A stretch of DNA of 64,000 nucleotides from Megascapheus bottae (GCA_024803745.1 JANJXV010000025.1:17672610-17736609), one strand, 5' to 3'. Shown: positions 32,547 through 54,749, numbered from the stretch's first letter. Notes: generated by a model from the sequence alone, not told the origin. Numbers and translations: made by a program.

Positions 32547-33814
32547 TTAAAATTTAAAAAAAAGCAGGGCAGACAAACACCAGGGGACAGCATGGGTGGG
32601 GTGCCAGGAGGTGGCTAATTTGGGGGATCATTCATACTTCCTTGGAGGAACCAATTTCCTCTCTCCCTTTTTTTTTTTTTTTTGGCTTGTTTCACATTTT
32701 TCTCTCTGACCAGGTCCAGTTGTATTTCTGTCAACTCAACCTGGGTCATGTTGCCTCAGCCTCCTCTCTGGGGATGGGTGAGTGGGGGAAGGAATCCAGG
32801 TGGGCTTCCTGGAGGAGGAAGGCCAGCAGGGTCCAGTGACAACACAATCCCACGCCGTGGGCCTTGAGGTAGACTTTCTTTTACACCTGGAAATAGGGAA
32901 GTGCTTTTTTCCACCTCCTCTCTCTTTCTCTGTTTTTCTTTTCTTTCTTCCTTTTTCTTTTTTTTTTTTCTTTTTCTGGTGCCAATGGTGGGGCTTAAAC
33001 TCAGGGCCTGGGCACTGTCCCTGAGCCTCTTTATGCTCAAGACTAGCGCTCTACCACTTGAGCCATAGCGCCACTACCAACACCCCCTTTTTTTTTTTGA
33101 GTCGTATATTAGAGATAAGAGTCTCACTGACTTTCCTGCCTGGGCTGGCTTCGAACCATGATCCTCAGCATCTGATGGAGAGCATGAGCCCCCCAACACC
33201 TCGCTTTTTTTTTTTTCTTTTAACTCTGAACATGAGAAGGGAAGGGCTTGAGGTAGGAGTGCATTCGGGCTCTGGGGGGGGGGTCAGAGGGCTGAGGCTA
33301 CCGCCCCCCTCTTCCTCATCCCCCCTAGACATTCATTTCGGCTGAGGTAGGTGCACAAAGCTAAATAGCAACAGTCGGTCCATCCTGAGAAACAAAGTGG
33401 GAACAGAGAGAAGCGGCAGGGCCCAGCCATGGCTGGGGGCCAGCTCTGGAGTCTTCATTTGCCTTCCTCTCCTCCTCCTCCTCGTCTTCTTCTCCTTCCT
33501 CCTCCTCCTCTTCTTCATCTTCATCTCTCATTTTGATTCCAAGTTTTGAGTGTGAGAGGAAAACATTCATTCAGTTCCAAGTTGAGTGGATTCCAGACAA
33601 TGGTGGGAGAAGGGGACCCAGAAGGGAACCCTCCCCCTTCACCCCACTTTCTGGCTCTGAGGGTCTCCAGAACCCCGTCCTTCAGTCAGACCAGAAAAGC
33701 TGGGCGAGGCAGGATCATCTGAACCCACAAACCAGGAGAAACATCACCCTTGACCTGAGAATGAGGGCTGCCCCCTCGCACGGCCTGCAGGCACTGGGTG
33801 GGGTGGCTGGCCAG

Positions 33815-43932
<10,118 letters not shown>

Positions 43933-44004
43933 CTAGCCTGAGCTGAGACATGAAAAAGGTCTGGACAGAGGCTGAACTGCTGTGGACAGCCTTGGCATGA
44001 CTGG

Positions 44005-44190
44005 GTTGGGACTGTGGCTTAGTGGTAGAGTGCTTGCCTAACATGCAGTGGAGCCCTGGGTTCAATTCCTCAGTAGCACATACACAGAAAAAGCCAAAAG
44101 TGGTGCTGTGGCTCAAGTGGTAGAGTGCTAGCCTTGAGCAAGAGACACTCAGGGACAGTGACCTGAGTTCAAGCCCCAGGCGTCATAAAA
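44005..44190 (+). mobile_element. ID-type dimeric SINE
   Basis: GGGACTGTGGCTTAGTGGTAG start, right half complete, tail AAATAAAATAAAATG then (GA)n. Confidence 0.82.
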
Positions 44191-44216
44191 TAAAATAAAA
44201 TGAAATTAATAAAAAT

Positions 44217-44217
44217 T

Positions 44218-44273
<56 letters not shown>
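44217..44273. repeat. (GA)n microsatellite
   Basis: 57 bp, nearly pure GA. Confidence 0.95.
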
Positions 44274-44274
<1 letters not shown>

Positions 44275-44394
44275 ACGTGCGTAAATGTGACCCCTGTGTC
44301 CTGTATCTTACCTTAACAGGCAAGACCTGACTAGAATGCTCCATATTTAACAGAACTGGAAACTGAAGCCCAGAGAAGGGACTGATTTAATCCC

Positions 44395-44685
44395 ATGTCT
44401 CATAGGCTTCCTTCCCAGGCTGGATTTAAACCTGGATCCTCGGATTTCACCCTCCTGAGTAGCTAGGATTGCAGGCATGAGTCACTGGCACCTGGCCTGT
44501 GCCTTAGCTGTTTCATTCAAGGCTGGCACCTAACCACTTAAGCCATGATTCTTATCATTGGAGATAAGAATCTCAAGAGACTTTCCTTTCCCGGGCTGGA
44601 TTTGAACCAGGATCTTCAGACCTTTTCCTGGGGAGTAGCTAGGATTACAGAAGTGAGTCACCCACCACCAGAGCCTAGCTCCTTT
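44395..44685 (-). mobile_element. B1-type SINE copies
   Basis: B1-like half at 44,395-44,500 and a shortened dimer at 44,500-44,685. Confidence 0.7.
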
Positions 44686-44989
44686 TCAGTTCCTTTATGT
44701 GCCCCTCCTCGAGAGATCAGGGGTGCCTCAGAAGGCTGTCAAACCCACCCATCTACATTTCAATGTGTTATAAATATTCAGACCCTCCCTCCCCACCTTT
44801 GAGGGAGGGGGAAATCTGAACTCCCACTTCAACTCTAGTCTGTAAAGCCCTTGCAAAGAGGGGCTGTGATGTACCCCATTTGCCCTCCAGTTTGAGCCTG
44901 GTTAAGTGTTCCCCCTCCCCCCCTTTCCCACCCTAGGGAGCCCCTCCCTCCCACACAGGCAACCAGCTCAGCACCAGGGCTGAGATTTC

Positions 44990-45375
44990 ATTAAAATCCA
45001 CTTTGCCTCAAGTGCAGGAAGGCCTCCACCATCTGTCCAGATGGCAGCCCCTCCCCTCTGCACTCCATCAAACTGGGTCCTCTCTCTCCCTTTCTCTCTC
45101 TCCCAGGAGTCCCCCCACCCCCAAACAGAGGGACACCAGTTCCTCCGCCTCTTGGCTTCCCTATGTGTGTCTGCCGGGCCAGCCCTCCTGTGATTCCCCA
45201 AGCCCTATCTCAGGCCCTTTAGATCCATCCACAGGCTTGTTTTAGACACCAGGGCTTCCCTGAAAGGCAAGAGCCTTTGTGCCCTACCCAGGGCCTCTGG
45301 GGGCTGGCTCCTTTGTGACAGTCTCTATCTCATTTGCATGTGGTTCATTAAATATAAACATGCATTAAAAAAAAA
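44990..45375. promoter_or_regulatory. Candidate enhancer with SOX, POU and FOX sites
   Basis: SINE-free unique DNA. CTTTGT at about 45,311, octamer ATTTGCAT at about 45,332 and ATAAACA at about 45,354 lie within 50 bp. Function is inferred from site clustering only. Confidence 0.35.
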
Positions 45376-46371
45376 AATCTCCAGCTCTGCCTCCTCTCCT
45401 TTGAGGGAGCCTGGGGACAGTTGGCTCTTTGCTCACGTAGACGGGGGCTCCTGTTCACACGCACGTGCGCACGCGCACACACTCTGCCCATCATGGGGTT
45501 TGAGTCTGTCACCTTCTGATTGCTGGTGTGTGGTTCCTAGACTGGATAGGTGATTGATCACAAGTGCCTGGATGCAAGTTGAACTATTAGAGACAGTGTG
45601 CTGCCCCTCTCAAAGGGGAGACCCAGCTGGTACCCCCGAACTGGGTGAGAGAATTCCCAGAGTCCACGAGGAACTCAGTCTACCCAGCCCCAAGCCAAAG
45701 GCTGTGGCTGGCCAAAGACCAGCAAGGTGTGGTGCTGTAATGCCTGTAATCTTAACTACTCAGGAGACTGAGATCTGAAGATCATGGTTTAAAGCCAGTC
45801 CAGACTCTTATCTCCAATGGGGAAACAACAACAAAGCTGGAAGTAAAGCTGTGGCCCCAAGGAGCAGAGAGCTAGCACGAAGCACAAAAGTCACACAGTG
45901 CCCAGACTGAGTTCAAGCCCAGGATTAGACCCTTAACCATCTATAGCCACCCCCCCCTCCAGATGGACAGTATAAAGAATGAAGAGGACACCCGGGTGGT
46001 TCCAGGTTTGGTATCTGTACCCCCAAGGGGGTGGGGACTACCCATTTTCCCTGGGGAATTAGGGAATTGTTTGCCCCCCCCCCTACAACTCCAGCTGGAG
46101 AAGAGCTTGAAGCCCCTAGGGACTTAGGGCAGGGACTAATGGCTCTGCTGAGTACAGATGCCTCCTTATTAAGAAGTCAGGCCTTTTGTGCCTCCAGCTC
46201 TCATCCTAGGCTTCCATGGAGGACTAGAAGTAGGAGCTGGTCACTCCCTGTGTCTGGTGACAGGAAGTGTCTCCGGAGTAGCTATTGTTATTCAAGGGGA
46301 GCTGGTATGGAGAAGTGCCACCTCTACTGAGCAGCTAGCTTCCTTCTCCCCTCAAAGGTAGACTGTGAAAC

Positions 46372-46608
46372 CAGGCCTGGTAGCCCACGCCTGTAATCCT
46401 AGCCAGTCAGGAGGCTGAGATCTGAGGAGCACAGCTAGAAACCAGCCTGGGCAGGAAAGTCCTTGAGACTCTTTATCTCCAGTGAAGCACCAAAAAGCCA
46501 GAAGTGGAGCTATGGCTCAAGTGGTAGAGTACCAGCTAGCCTTGAGCAGAAAAGCTCAGGGACAATAGCCCAGGCCCTGAGTTTAAGCCCCAGGACTGGT
46601 ACAAAAAA
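46372..46608 (+). mobile_element. B1-type dimeric SINE, near complete
   Basis: GTAGCCCACGCCTGTAATCC to TTTAAGCCCCAGGACTGG and an A-tail; little divergence. Confidence 0.85.
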
Positions 46609-46621
46609 AAAACTCCAACAA

Positions 46622-46693
46622 GCAATAATCAATCAATAATCAAAAATCAATAATCAATCAATAATCAAAAATCAATAATCAATCAATAATAAT
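46622..46693. repeat. 25-bp AT-rich minisatellite
   Basis: Unit CAATAATCAATCAATAATC plus AAAAAT repeated almost three times at the end of a SINE tail. Confidence 0.88.
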
Positions 46694-47576
46694 TCTGTTC
46701 TTGCTCTGATCTGAGGTAGCAGAGCTAAGGGTTAAGGGCTGTCCATCGTGGTGTCCAATGGTGGAAAGAATTCCTGGGCAGATGTGGAAAGTTCTCATGA
46801 CTATGGGATAGTCCCATGCCTGGAGTCCTTTTTCATCCTCCTGGAGACACTTGTGGAGGCCTGGGGAGGAGTTTGGGGTTCCTCACTTCAAGCTGCCATG
46901 GGAGGGAGCGAGAGAGTGTGTAATAAAGAAAGTGGGGGAGGGGAACCAGAGAAAACAACTGGGAAAAGGGGAAGTGGGCATTCAGTCTCCAGGCAGTCAG
47001 TGAGAAGGAAATCTCTGGGCACCTCCTGGCTCCAGCAGCAAGGTGGAAGCGAGGGGCTGGAGCCCAGCAATCCTTGGATTGACCAGGAGCAGGAAGTAGC
47101 AGGAAATGCTCCTCACCCCCCCCTCATAAATCACCCAGAGGGGAGGGATCTCCTGAGACCCAGCTCTGAGGCAACTCAGTGGAGGACAGGAGACTTTCTC
47201 TCCTGGCCCAGGACCTCTGTGGAGGTCAGGCCTGGATCTGATTAGACAGGCTCCAGGAGGGCACCGTGGAGGCATGGAAAGGTCAGGGCACAGCTCTGGG
47301 AAGGAAGCGGGGGCCTCTCACCTTTTGACTACAGCCAGACTTCTATCCGGTGTGTGATGATAAAAAGATCTGGAGCACTGGGAAGGGGAGGGAAAGTTCA
47401 AAACCTAGACTTTGCAGAAGCTAATGGCATTGGGTATCTGAGGGGCTGGCTGCCCCTCTTCCTAATGCAGCCACTGAGAGGAGGGAGGGACTGAAAGCCA
47501 GACTCTTTCAAAGGCTCCCTTCAGTGGTGTGTGCCACTTTCCAGGGGCTAACAGGCTTCCGGAAACCAAGGTGTCG

Positions 47577-47602
47577 TCATCATCACCATCATCATCATCA
47601 CC

Positions 47603-47651
<49 letters not shown>

Positions 47652-47664
47652 CCATCATCATCAT
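47577..47664. repeat. (CAT)n with regular CACCAT interruptions
   Basis: About 88 bp of ATC triplets with CACC at near-regular spacing. It would encode Met/Val runs, but no gene context supports translation. Confidence 0.93.
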
Positions 47665-47855
47665 TTTCAGGTACTGGGGCTTGAACTCAGTGCCTAGGAG
47701 CTGTCCCTTAAGGCTTTTTCTGCCGAAGGCTAGCATTCTACCACTTGAGCCACAGCATCGCATCCAGCTTTTTCTGTGTCTGTGGTACTGAGGAATCGAA
47801 AGCAGGGCTTCATGCATGTTAGGCAAGCTCTTTATCACGGAACCACGCTCCTAGC
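47665..47855 (-). mobile_element. ID-type dimeric SINE
   Basis: GGTACTGGGGCTTGAACTC to GGAACCACGCTCCTAGCCC. Confidence 0.8.
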
Positions 47856-47953
47856 CCTGTCTCTAAGGGACTGGACTCAAGGCTAGTGCTCTATCACTTG
47901 AGCCACAGCCTTACTTCTGGCTTTTTAGTCGTTTATTAAAGATAAAGAATCTC

Positions 47954-48151
47954 GGCTGGGAGTTTGGCCTAGTGGTTAAAGTGTTTTCCTAGCATGCATG
48001 AAGACCCGGGTTTGATCCCTCGGTACCACATACATAGAAAAAAGCCAGAAGTGGTGCTGAGGCTCAAGTGGTAGAGCTCTAGCCTTGAGAAAGTCCAAGG
48101 ACAGTGTTCAGGCCCTGAGCTCAAGCCCAGGACTGGCAAAAAAAAAAAAAA
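47954..48151 (+). mobile_element. ID-type dimeric SINE with 13-bp target-site duplication
   Basis: GATAAAGAATCTC at 47941-47953 and 48152-48164. It sits inside a minus-strand B1-type copy (47,870-48,260). Confidence 0.9.
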
Positions 48152-48334
48152 GATAAAGAATCTCATAGACTTTCCTGGTAGGGCTGGCAAACAAGAATCC
48201 TCGGGTCTCAGTTTCCTGAGTAGCTAGGGTGACAGAAGTGAGCACAGGTACCCAGCCTGAGGTATTACCTATAATCACCCATATCCATTCAAATCAAAAT
48301 TGTTTAAACATTTCATTTAAGAAATTTGGGCCAG

Positions 48335-48537
48335 GGCCGGGAGTTTGGCCTAGTGGTTAAAGTGCTTGCCTAGCATGCATGAAGACCCAGGTTCGATTCC
48401 TTGGTACCACATACATAGAAAAAAAAGCCGGAAGTGGTGCTGAGGCTCAAGTGGTAGAGCTCTAGACTTGAGAAAGTCCAAGGACAGTGCTCAGGCCCTG
48501 AGCTCAAGCCCAGGACTGGCAAAAAAAAAAAAAAAAA
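48335..48537 (+). mobile_element. ID-type dimeric SINE with 16-bp target-site duplication
   Basis: AAGAAATTTGGGCCAG at 48319-48334 and 48538-48553. It is nearly identical to the copy 380 bp upstream, so both are young. Confidence 0.92.
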
Positions 48538-48779
48538 AAGAAATTTGGGCCAGTACTTGGACTTGATTCCAGGGTCTTGTACTCCTGGTTGGCTTTTTTT
48601 ATTTTTGTAAATTAATGTACTTTCCTTTTATTATAGAGGTGATGTACCTACAATGGCATGAGTCATTTCCTTTCATACAGTGTCTTCTGTTTCCTCACTC
48701 TCTGCCACTCCCCTCTTCCCATCTCCATCCACGGGTTGAATCACTGCCCACTGACCTCCACTGCTGTACTTTTCCTGGT

Positions 48780-48965
48780 TGGCTTTCTCAATTATGAATG
48801 GCACTTTACCACTTGAACCACAGCTCTGCCTGTCGATTTTTTTTTTCTGGCTAATTGGAGATAAGAATCTGTCACATATGTCCACTGGGCTGGCTTCAAA
48901 CCTCAAGCCTCAAATTTCAGCCTTCTGAGGTAGCTAGGATTACAGGCGTGAGCCACAGTGCCTGC
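48780..48965 (-). mobile_element. B1-type SINE, right half mostly lost
   Basis: GGCTGGCTTCAAACCTCAAG and GATTACAGGCGTGAGCCAC. Confidence 0.72.
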
Positions 48966-49589
48966 CTTAAATTTATTAGCATACATTAACTGTTTAAAAA
49001 AAAAGTTTCATAGTGATATTTACAACATTCCAAAAGGAAAATAAAAAAGGAGCTAAGAGGTCTCAGAGCAGGACTGGGAGTCAGGAAAGAGGTGACTAAC
49101 TTCCTCAGGGAGGATAAAGCTTGAGGGGGCTCAGGAGAGAAGCCTCAGGCCTTGGGAGATGGGAGGAAAAACAGCTGAAAGGATGAGCTGGTGAGGAGAG
49201 GGGGGGTTTTCCAGGGGCGGGGGTTATGGGGCAGCTGGTGTACAACCACAGTGTTGTCTCTTCCTCCTGGGACTCCACAGAAGCCCCAGTAGACGAGCTG
49301 TCAGTGGAAAGAGGCCACTGGGTAACGGAGGCCTTGATTTCTCTAGTAAAATGTTTATGAAGCCTATAAACTCATGCTTTTATTGGTCAGACGCATTGCG
49401 GGTGTTGGATGGGGCTCTCTGAGGTGTGATTAAAACACCTGCTGAACGAGGCGGGCTAAGGGACACTCTCCCCTCTCCCCAAGTCTACTACACCCATCGG
49501 GGAGAAAGGGGCAGTGGACCCAGCAGGATTGTGGGGGGCTCTGTAAACCCATGGAAGCACATTTATTTATTTGTTTGTGTATTTAATTT

Positions 49590-49835
49590 AGTGTGGACAC
49601 TGGGGTTTGAATTTAGGACCTGGGCAAAGTCCTGTAGCTTTTTCCACTTGAGGTTGGTATCACTTGAGCCATACCTTGTCTTCTGTTATTTTGAGGGGGA
49701 GGGGGCGGGGGTGGGGAGGTGATTCAGTGGAGATAGTCTCCTGGACTTCCCTTCCAGGCTAGCTTCAACTCATGATCCTCAGATCCCAGCCTCCTGAGAA
49801 GCTCGGGTTCTAGAGATGAGTCACTGGCAACTGGC
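49590..49835 (-). mobile_element. B1-type dimeric SINE, diverged
   Basis: Weak right half; the left half ends GATGAGTCACTGGCAAC. Confidence 0.68.
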
Positions 49836-50324
49836 TTTGAATGCATGGAGTAGAAGAGCGGGCTGTGTGGGACCTGAATGTTGGAACTGGGGTGGGTGGA
49901 TGGGTGACAGTCTCAGAGGACCCATAGTGGCTCTGGCACCCTGTTGTTTATCCAACCATTGGGGTTCAGAGAGGCGTAGGGGTGGCTCCATGCAGTCAGG
50001 CCCGTGCCAGCTGACCTGCTTTGAGAAACTCTGCCTCCCTTTGTCTGCCCCTCAGTTTCTTCAAGCCCTCTCTTTGTGCCCCAGCCCTTTCTTTCCAGCC
50101 TCTTGCTCTACCAGCCCCTCATCAATTCCCTCCACCCAACCCCAATTCTAACACAAAAGCCAACTTTGTCTTGCAAGGCAGTAGCCATAAATCCACCTCT
50201 CTCCCCTTTCTGCAGCTACCGGACACATACAGGCTGGAATGGGGGGTAGGGGTGATGCTGGATTGGGCTTGAGAAGACCCTATATCCAGCTGTCTCTTGA
50301 GCATTGAACCTTTTTTTTGGGGGG

Positions 50325-50665
50325 GGGGTGTGGAGGTACTACTAGGGCTTGCACTCAAGGCCTGGGCACTGACCCTGAGCTTCTCTTGCTCAAGGCTAGC
50401 ACTCTACCACTTGAGCCATAGAGCCCCTTCCAGGCTTTTTCTGTGCATGTGGTACTGAGGAATTGAACCCAGGGCTTCATGTATGCTAGGCAAGCACTCT
50501 ACCCCTAAGCCACCTTCCCAGCCCACAACTCCACTTTTAGATTTCTGGTGGTTAATTGGAGATTAGAGTCTCCCAGGCCTTCCTGCCCAAGTTGGCTTTG
50601 AACCATGATCCTCAGATCTCAGCCTCCTGAGTAGCTAGAATGGCAGACATGAAATACTAGCACCC
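50325..50665 (-). mobile_element. ID-type SINE followed by B1 half
   Basis: 50,325-50,524 ends CTAAGCCACCTTCCCAGCCC. 50,525-50,665 may be the rest of an interrupted B1-type copy. Confidence 0.76.
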
Positions 50666-51359
50666 AGCAACACCAAACCTTTGATTCCATGCTGTGTCAA
50701 AGACAGGGCTGCAAGGCAGATTATATGGGGCTCTCAGTAGCTCCCCCCTCCCCAGCTGAGCTTTGACAAGGCCACGAAAAAGAAAACCTCTTAAAGCCCT
50801 GAACTATGCAGATACGATTGGAGAAACTCCAGTTCTTTTTCCTGATCCAGCAAAAGCCTCCCCAGCTCTCAGGTTTTCTGAGGGGGAGAAGGGTACCAGG
50901 AGGGGATACTGGCTTAGACAGCACACCAGCCTTCTGGGAGTGTGATTAGGTTTGCAAAAAACATTGTCCCCATTCCAGATGATTTTGCTCTGTTTGATTC
51001 CCCCTACCAGGGGATGAGTCAGAGCCCACAGCCTGTGGGAAACTGAGTCACCCCACTCTGTACCACCCAGCAGGGTAGTAATCCCAGAATTTTAGTCACT
51101 GCTTCCATAACATACACCCCCTGCCCCCACTTTTTTGTGCTAGTCATGGGGCTTGAACTCAGGGCTTCCCACTCTCCTTTTTGTTGTTGTAATTCAAGGC
51201 TGGTGCTCTACCACTTGAGCCACATTTCCAGCTTTTGGCTGGTTCATTGGAGATCAAGTTTCATGGATTTACCTGGCCCGGCTTAGCTCTAAACTGTAAT
51301 GAGCCACCAGTGTCAGGCTTTTGGATACAGGAGCCACTGGGACCAACATGGTAGATGTC

Positions 51360-51515
51360 ACCTCCTCTGGGTTGGTCAAGATGACTTCGGGGCACCGAGG
51401 GGTGAAGTGATTTGCCAAGGATCACACAGCAGGGAAGGCAGAGCGTGATGAGTTAAGACGGGCACTTGAACTTAGTTGCGACTGGACTCCAAACGTAACA
51501 GTCTCATCTCCGCTG
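51360..51515 (+). mobile_element. MIR element
   Basis: GTGAAGTGATTTGCCAAGG then ATCACACAGCAGGGAAGGCA. Confidence 0.65.
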
Positions 51516-51754
51516 CCCCTGATAAGGAAATATGGATCTAATGCTGCTTAAAATGCCTGCCGATATCTATAGATAATTGCACAGGAAAACACACAGGCCC
51601 CTGGCCCCCAACTTATCAGACCTCACACCGCCATTCTTCCCTTCCTGCTAGGGTGCCATTACACAGAAGGTTCATTTGGATTTCAGCAGAGTTTTACAAA
51701 ATGTAAGTAATGCATAACGGTTAGTGTACTCACAAAAGCGCTACGGTCAACCTC

Positions 51755-52230
51755 AGGGGCGCCAAATGGCTCACGCCTGTCATCCTAGCTACTCAGGAGG
51801 CTGAGATCTGAGGATCCCGGTTCAAAACCAGCCTGGAAAGCTAAGTCTAGCGGACTCCAACGAACCAACAAGAAGCTGAGTTGTGGCTCAAGTGGTAATG
51901 CCCAAAATATTTTTGAGGGGGACTTGGAGCAAAAAAAAAAAAAAGGCCAAACTAGATCAAAAGACCTTGTGTTCCAACTCCTATGATGATCCCCAAATAA
52001 ATAAATGGTACAAAAACAAAACTAGCTGAGTGTTGGTGACTCACAGCTGCCATCCTAAGAGGCTAAGATCTGAGGATCCCAGTTCAAAGCCAGGAAAGAA
52101 GACTCTGATTTCCCCGAAAAGCCAAAAGTGGAACTGTGACTCAAGTAGGAGGGCATTAGCTTTGAGTAAAAAAAAAAAGTTCAGGGACAGCAGCTGGGCC
52201 TGGAGTTCAAGCCCCAGGGCCAGCACTTTA
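51755..52230 (+). mobile_element. Two B1-type SINEs
   Basis: 51,755-51,955 and 52,022-52,230; the second lacks part of the linker. Confidence 0.74.
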
Positions 52231-52804
52231 AAAAAAACAACCACCACCACCACCACCAATGTCTTGTAGCTGCAACCTGGAAGTGTGTGTGTGGGGGGGC
52301 GTCACTGAACCTCCAAGCAGTATTAAAGCTGCAGGTCAGGTCGTGGGAGTCAATTCAGGAATCTCTCTGCCTTGCGTTTGAAAATGGCCAGGCCCAGCAG
52401 AGCCATTCTCCAGCAGACTCTGTGTCTCTACTAGTAGCAGCGTCAGGCTCACCAATCTTCCTTATGTAAACCTGTCTGCTTCCAGGATATCCGCTGTTTT
52501 GGACAGGATATTTGATCTCCCTCACCTCCCAGAAGGGGAAGGACGCCTGGGGAGGGGGGGAAAGGGGGCCCAGGCTGGGAGCTAAATTGCTTTCACATGA
52601 CCATGAGGACAACTCAACAAGAACAGATACTTCCCCCAAATTTCCAGAGGCCTTCCTATGACTGGGATTTGTAAGAGTTAACAGAAGAGGGGTCAGTGAC
52701 TGGACAGGCAAGGCGGGGCGGCCTCAGCTTCAACCTCAGTTTTTGCATCGGGAAAAGGAAGCGAGGCAGGATGGACAAGAAAATCCCTGAGTTCTCTGTG
52801 CACA

Positions 52805-53074
52805 TTAAGATTCTGAGGCTGGGTGTCCTCTATCATCCTAGCTACTCAAGAGGTTCAGCTTGGAGGATCGAGGTTCGAGACCAGCTGGGGCACAAAAAGT
52901 ATGGGAGACTCCAATTAACCAGCAAAAAGCAGAGATGGAGCCGTGGTTTAAGTAGTAGAGTACCATCCTTGAACACCAAAGCTCAGGGGTAGCACCCAGG
53001 GCCTGAGTTTAAGCCCATACACGTGATACACGTGCACACACGTGTACACTCGCGCACGCACACACACACACGTG

Positions 53075-53117
<43 letters not shown>
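52805..53117 (+). mobile_element. B1-type SINE with (CA)n/(CG) tail
   Basis: The dimer ends at about 53,025 and runs into a CACG/CA alternating purine-pyrimidine stretch of about 85 bp. Confidence 0.8.
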
Positions 53118-53120
<3 letters not shown>

Positions 53121-53196
53121 CATTAGATAAAGCAGTCCTTCATTTAGGAATGGACATTCTGTGATTCTCTAAGTATGACCTTACATACAATCTCTG

Positions 53197-53518
53197 GGCC
53201 GGGAGTTTGGCCTAATGGTAGAGTGTCTGCCTAGCATGCACGACGCCCTGGTTCAATTCCTTGGTTACCGCATACACGGAAAAAAGCAGAAGTAGTGCTA
53301 TGGCTCAAGTGGTAGAGTGCTAGTTTGAAGCCAGCCTGGGCAGGAAAAGCCAAGAGATTCTTTGCATGTGCAAAGACCCAGGTTCGATTCCTCAGTATCA
53401 CATACATAGAAAAAGCTGGAAATGGCACTGTGGCTCAACTGGTAGAGCTCTAGCCTTGAGAAAGTCCAAGGACAGTGTTTATGCCTGAGTTCAAGCCCCA
53501 GGACTGGCAAAAAAATAA
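53197..53518 (+). mobile_element. Two partial ID-type SINEs
   Basis: The first stops after AGAGTGCTAG; the second starts in the ID half at GCAAAGACCCAGGTTCG. A short B1 fragment joins them. Confidence 0.72.
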
Positions 53519-54079
53519 AACTGCCCAGCTAATTTTATAGAATTGGGTTATGTATGCTAACTATGTGAGCTAAGCTTGCCCTCCTGAACATGCTGCTTAT
53601 TCTCATAAGTTCTTTTGCTTCCCCATCCTTATCATTACTATTATTACTACTACTTTTTTTTTTTTTTGCCAGCACCCATTAACTGAGGGATTCATGCTGT
53701 CCCTGGGCTTGCTTGTTTAGCTGGTGCTCTACCACTTGAGCCAAGCCTCCAGTCCAGCTTTTTGCTAGTTCACTGGCGATGCAGTCCTGGGACTCAAACC
53801 TCCATTCTACTATATCTCAGCTTCTTAAATCACTAGCATGGCAGGTGTGAAGCATGGTGCCTGGTTGTTTGCTTTGCTTTGGCCACCTCTCTGCCTAGAA
53901 TTTTTTGCCCCTTTTCTCTCTACAAGCACATCCCCCCAAAGAGACAGAATTCCTTCGCTGTGCATTGCCTGTAGCTCTCTCTCTCTCTCTCAGCCCTTAT
54001 CAGACAGTCTGAAGAGTCCAGGCTCACATTCTCTATCTGCCCATTCCTGTTCACCTTACAGCCTTTGAGGTTTGTTGTT

Positions 54080-54715
54080 TTGGTCGTGGGGCTTGAACTC
54101 TGGGCCTGGGCGCTGTCCCTGAGCTCTTCAGCTCAATGCTACGCCCTAGCCCTTGAGCCACAGCCCCACTTCCCATTTTCTAGTGGTTAATTGGAGGTAA
54201 GAGTCTCATGTTCTTTAGTGCCTGGGCTGGCTTTGAACCCAGGTCCTCAGACTCAGCCTCCTGAGTGGCTAGGATTGCAGGCGCCAGCCACCGCGCCCAG
54301 CTAGCCTTTGAGCTCTTCCTACCTTTCTACTCCCAGGGTCAAGAACAAATACTGAACAGTGTGTGACCAGGAAGTGTGGCCTGGACACTGACTTGTGCCC
54401 AGATTTAGACAAGGTTCCCCCTCACCCCCCACCAACCAACGAGTCCTCCACCTTAGTCTCTGAGCTAAAGGGGTGCGAGTGGGGAAACAACCCAGGACTC
54501 CGGCTCTAGGTAGTGGGGTGGGCAGCTAGGATGGGGAGCTTCTGGTCAAGGGTGGCTCCCACCACTTGGGCCACAGCTCCACGTTCTTTTTTTGGGGTGG
54601 TGGGAGGTGGTGGTGAACTGGACATAAGAGTCTCGCAGACTTTCCTGCCCAGGCTGGCTTTGAACCACAATCTGAGCCTCCAAGGTAGCTAGGATCACAG
54701 GCCTGAGCTCACCCC
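54080..54715 (-). mobile_element. Two B1-type SINEs bordering the CpG island
   Basis: 54,080-54,303 (near consensus) and 54,550-54,710. SINEs stop abruptly here and resume only after 56,000. Confidence 0.78.
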
Positions 54716-54749
54716 AGGAGCCGGCATGGGGAGAGGGTTTAAGAATCCC

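Larger units (their letters stand above)
31235..33814 (-). other. IGDCC3: IGDCC3 3' untranslated region (extent inferred)
   Basis: About 2.6 kb from the stop codon to just past a minus-strand AATAAA. It contains unique blocks (33.2-33.8 kb and 31.2-31.5 kb) and several SINEs, including an ID-type dimer at 32.05 kb and a (CA)n at 32.5 kb. The stretch just before the signal is unique and SINE-free, typical of a conserved 3' end. Confidence 0.55.

Noticed and set aside
45332..45339. Octamer ATTTGCAT as a third snRNA distal element
   Set aside because: No PSE, snRNA sequence or 3' box within the following 400 bp.
47577..47838. Met/Val-run open frame from the CAT repeat
   Set aside because: Repeat translation joined to an ID-type SINE; no gene context.
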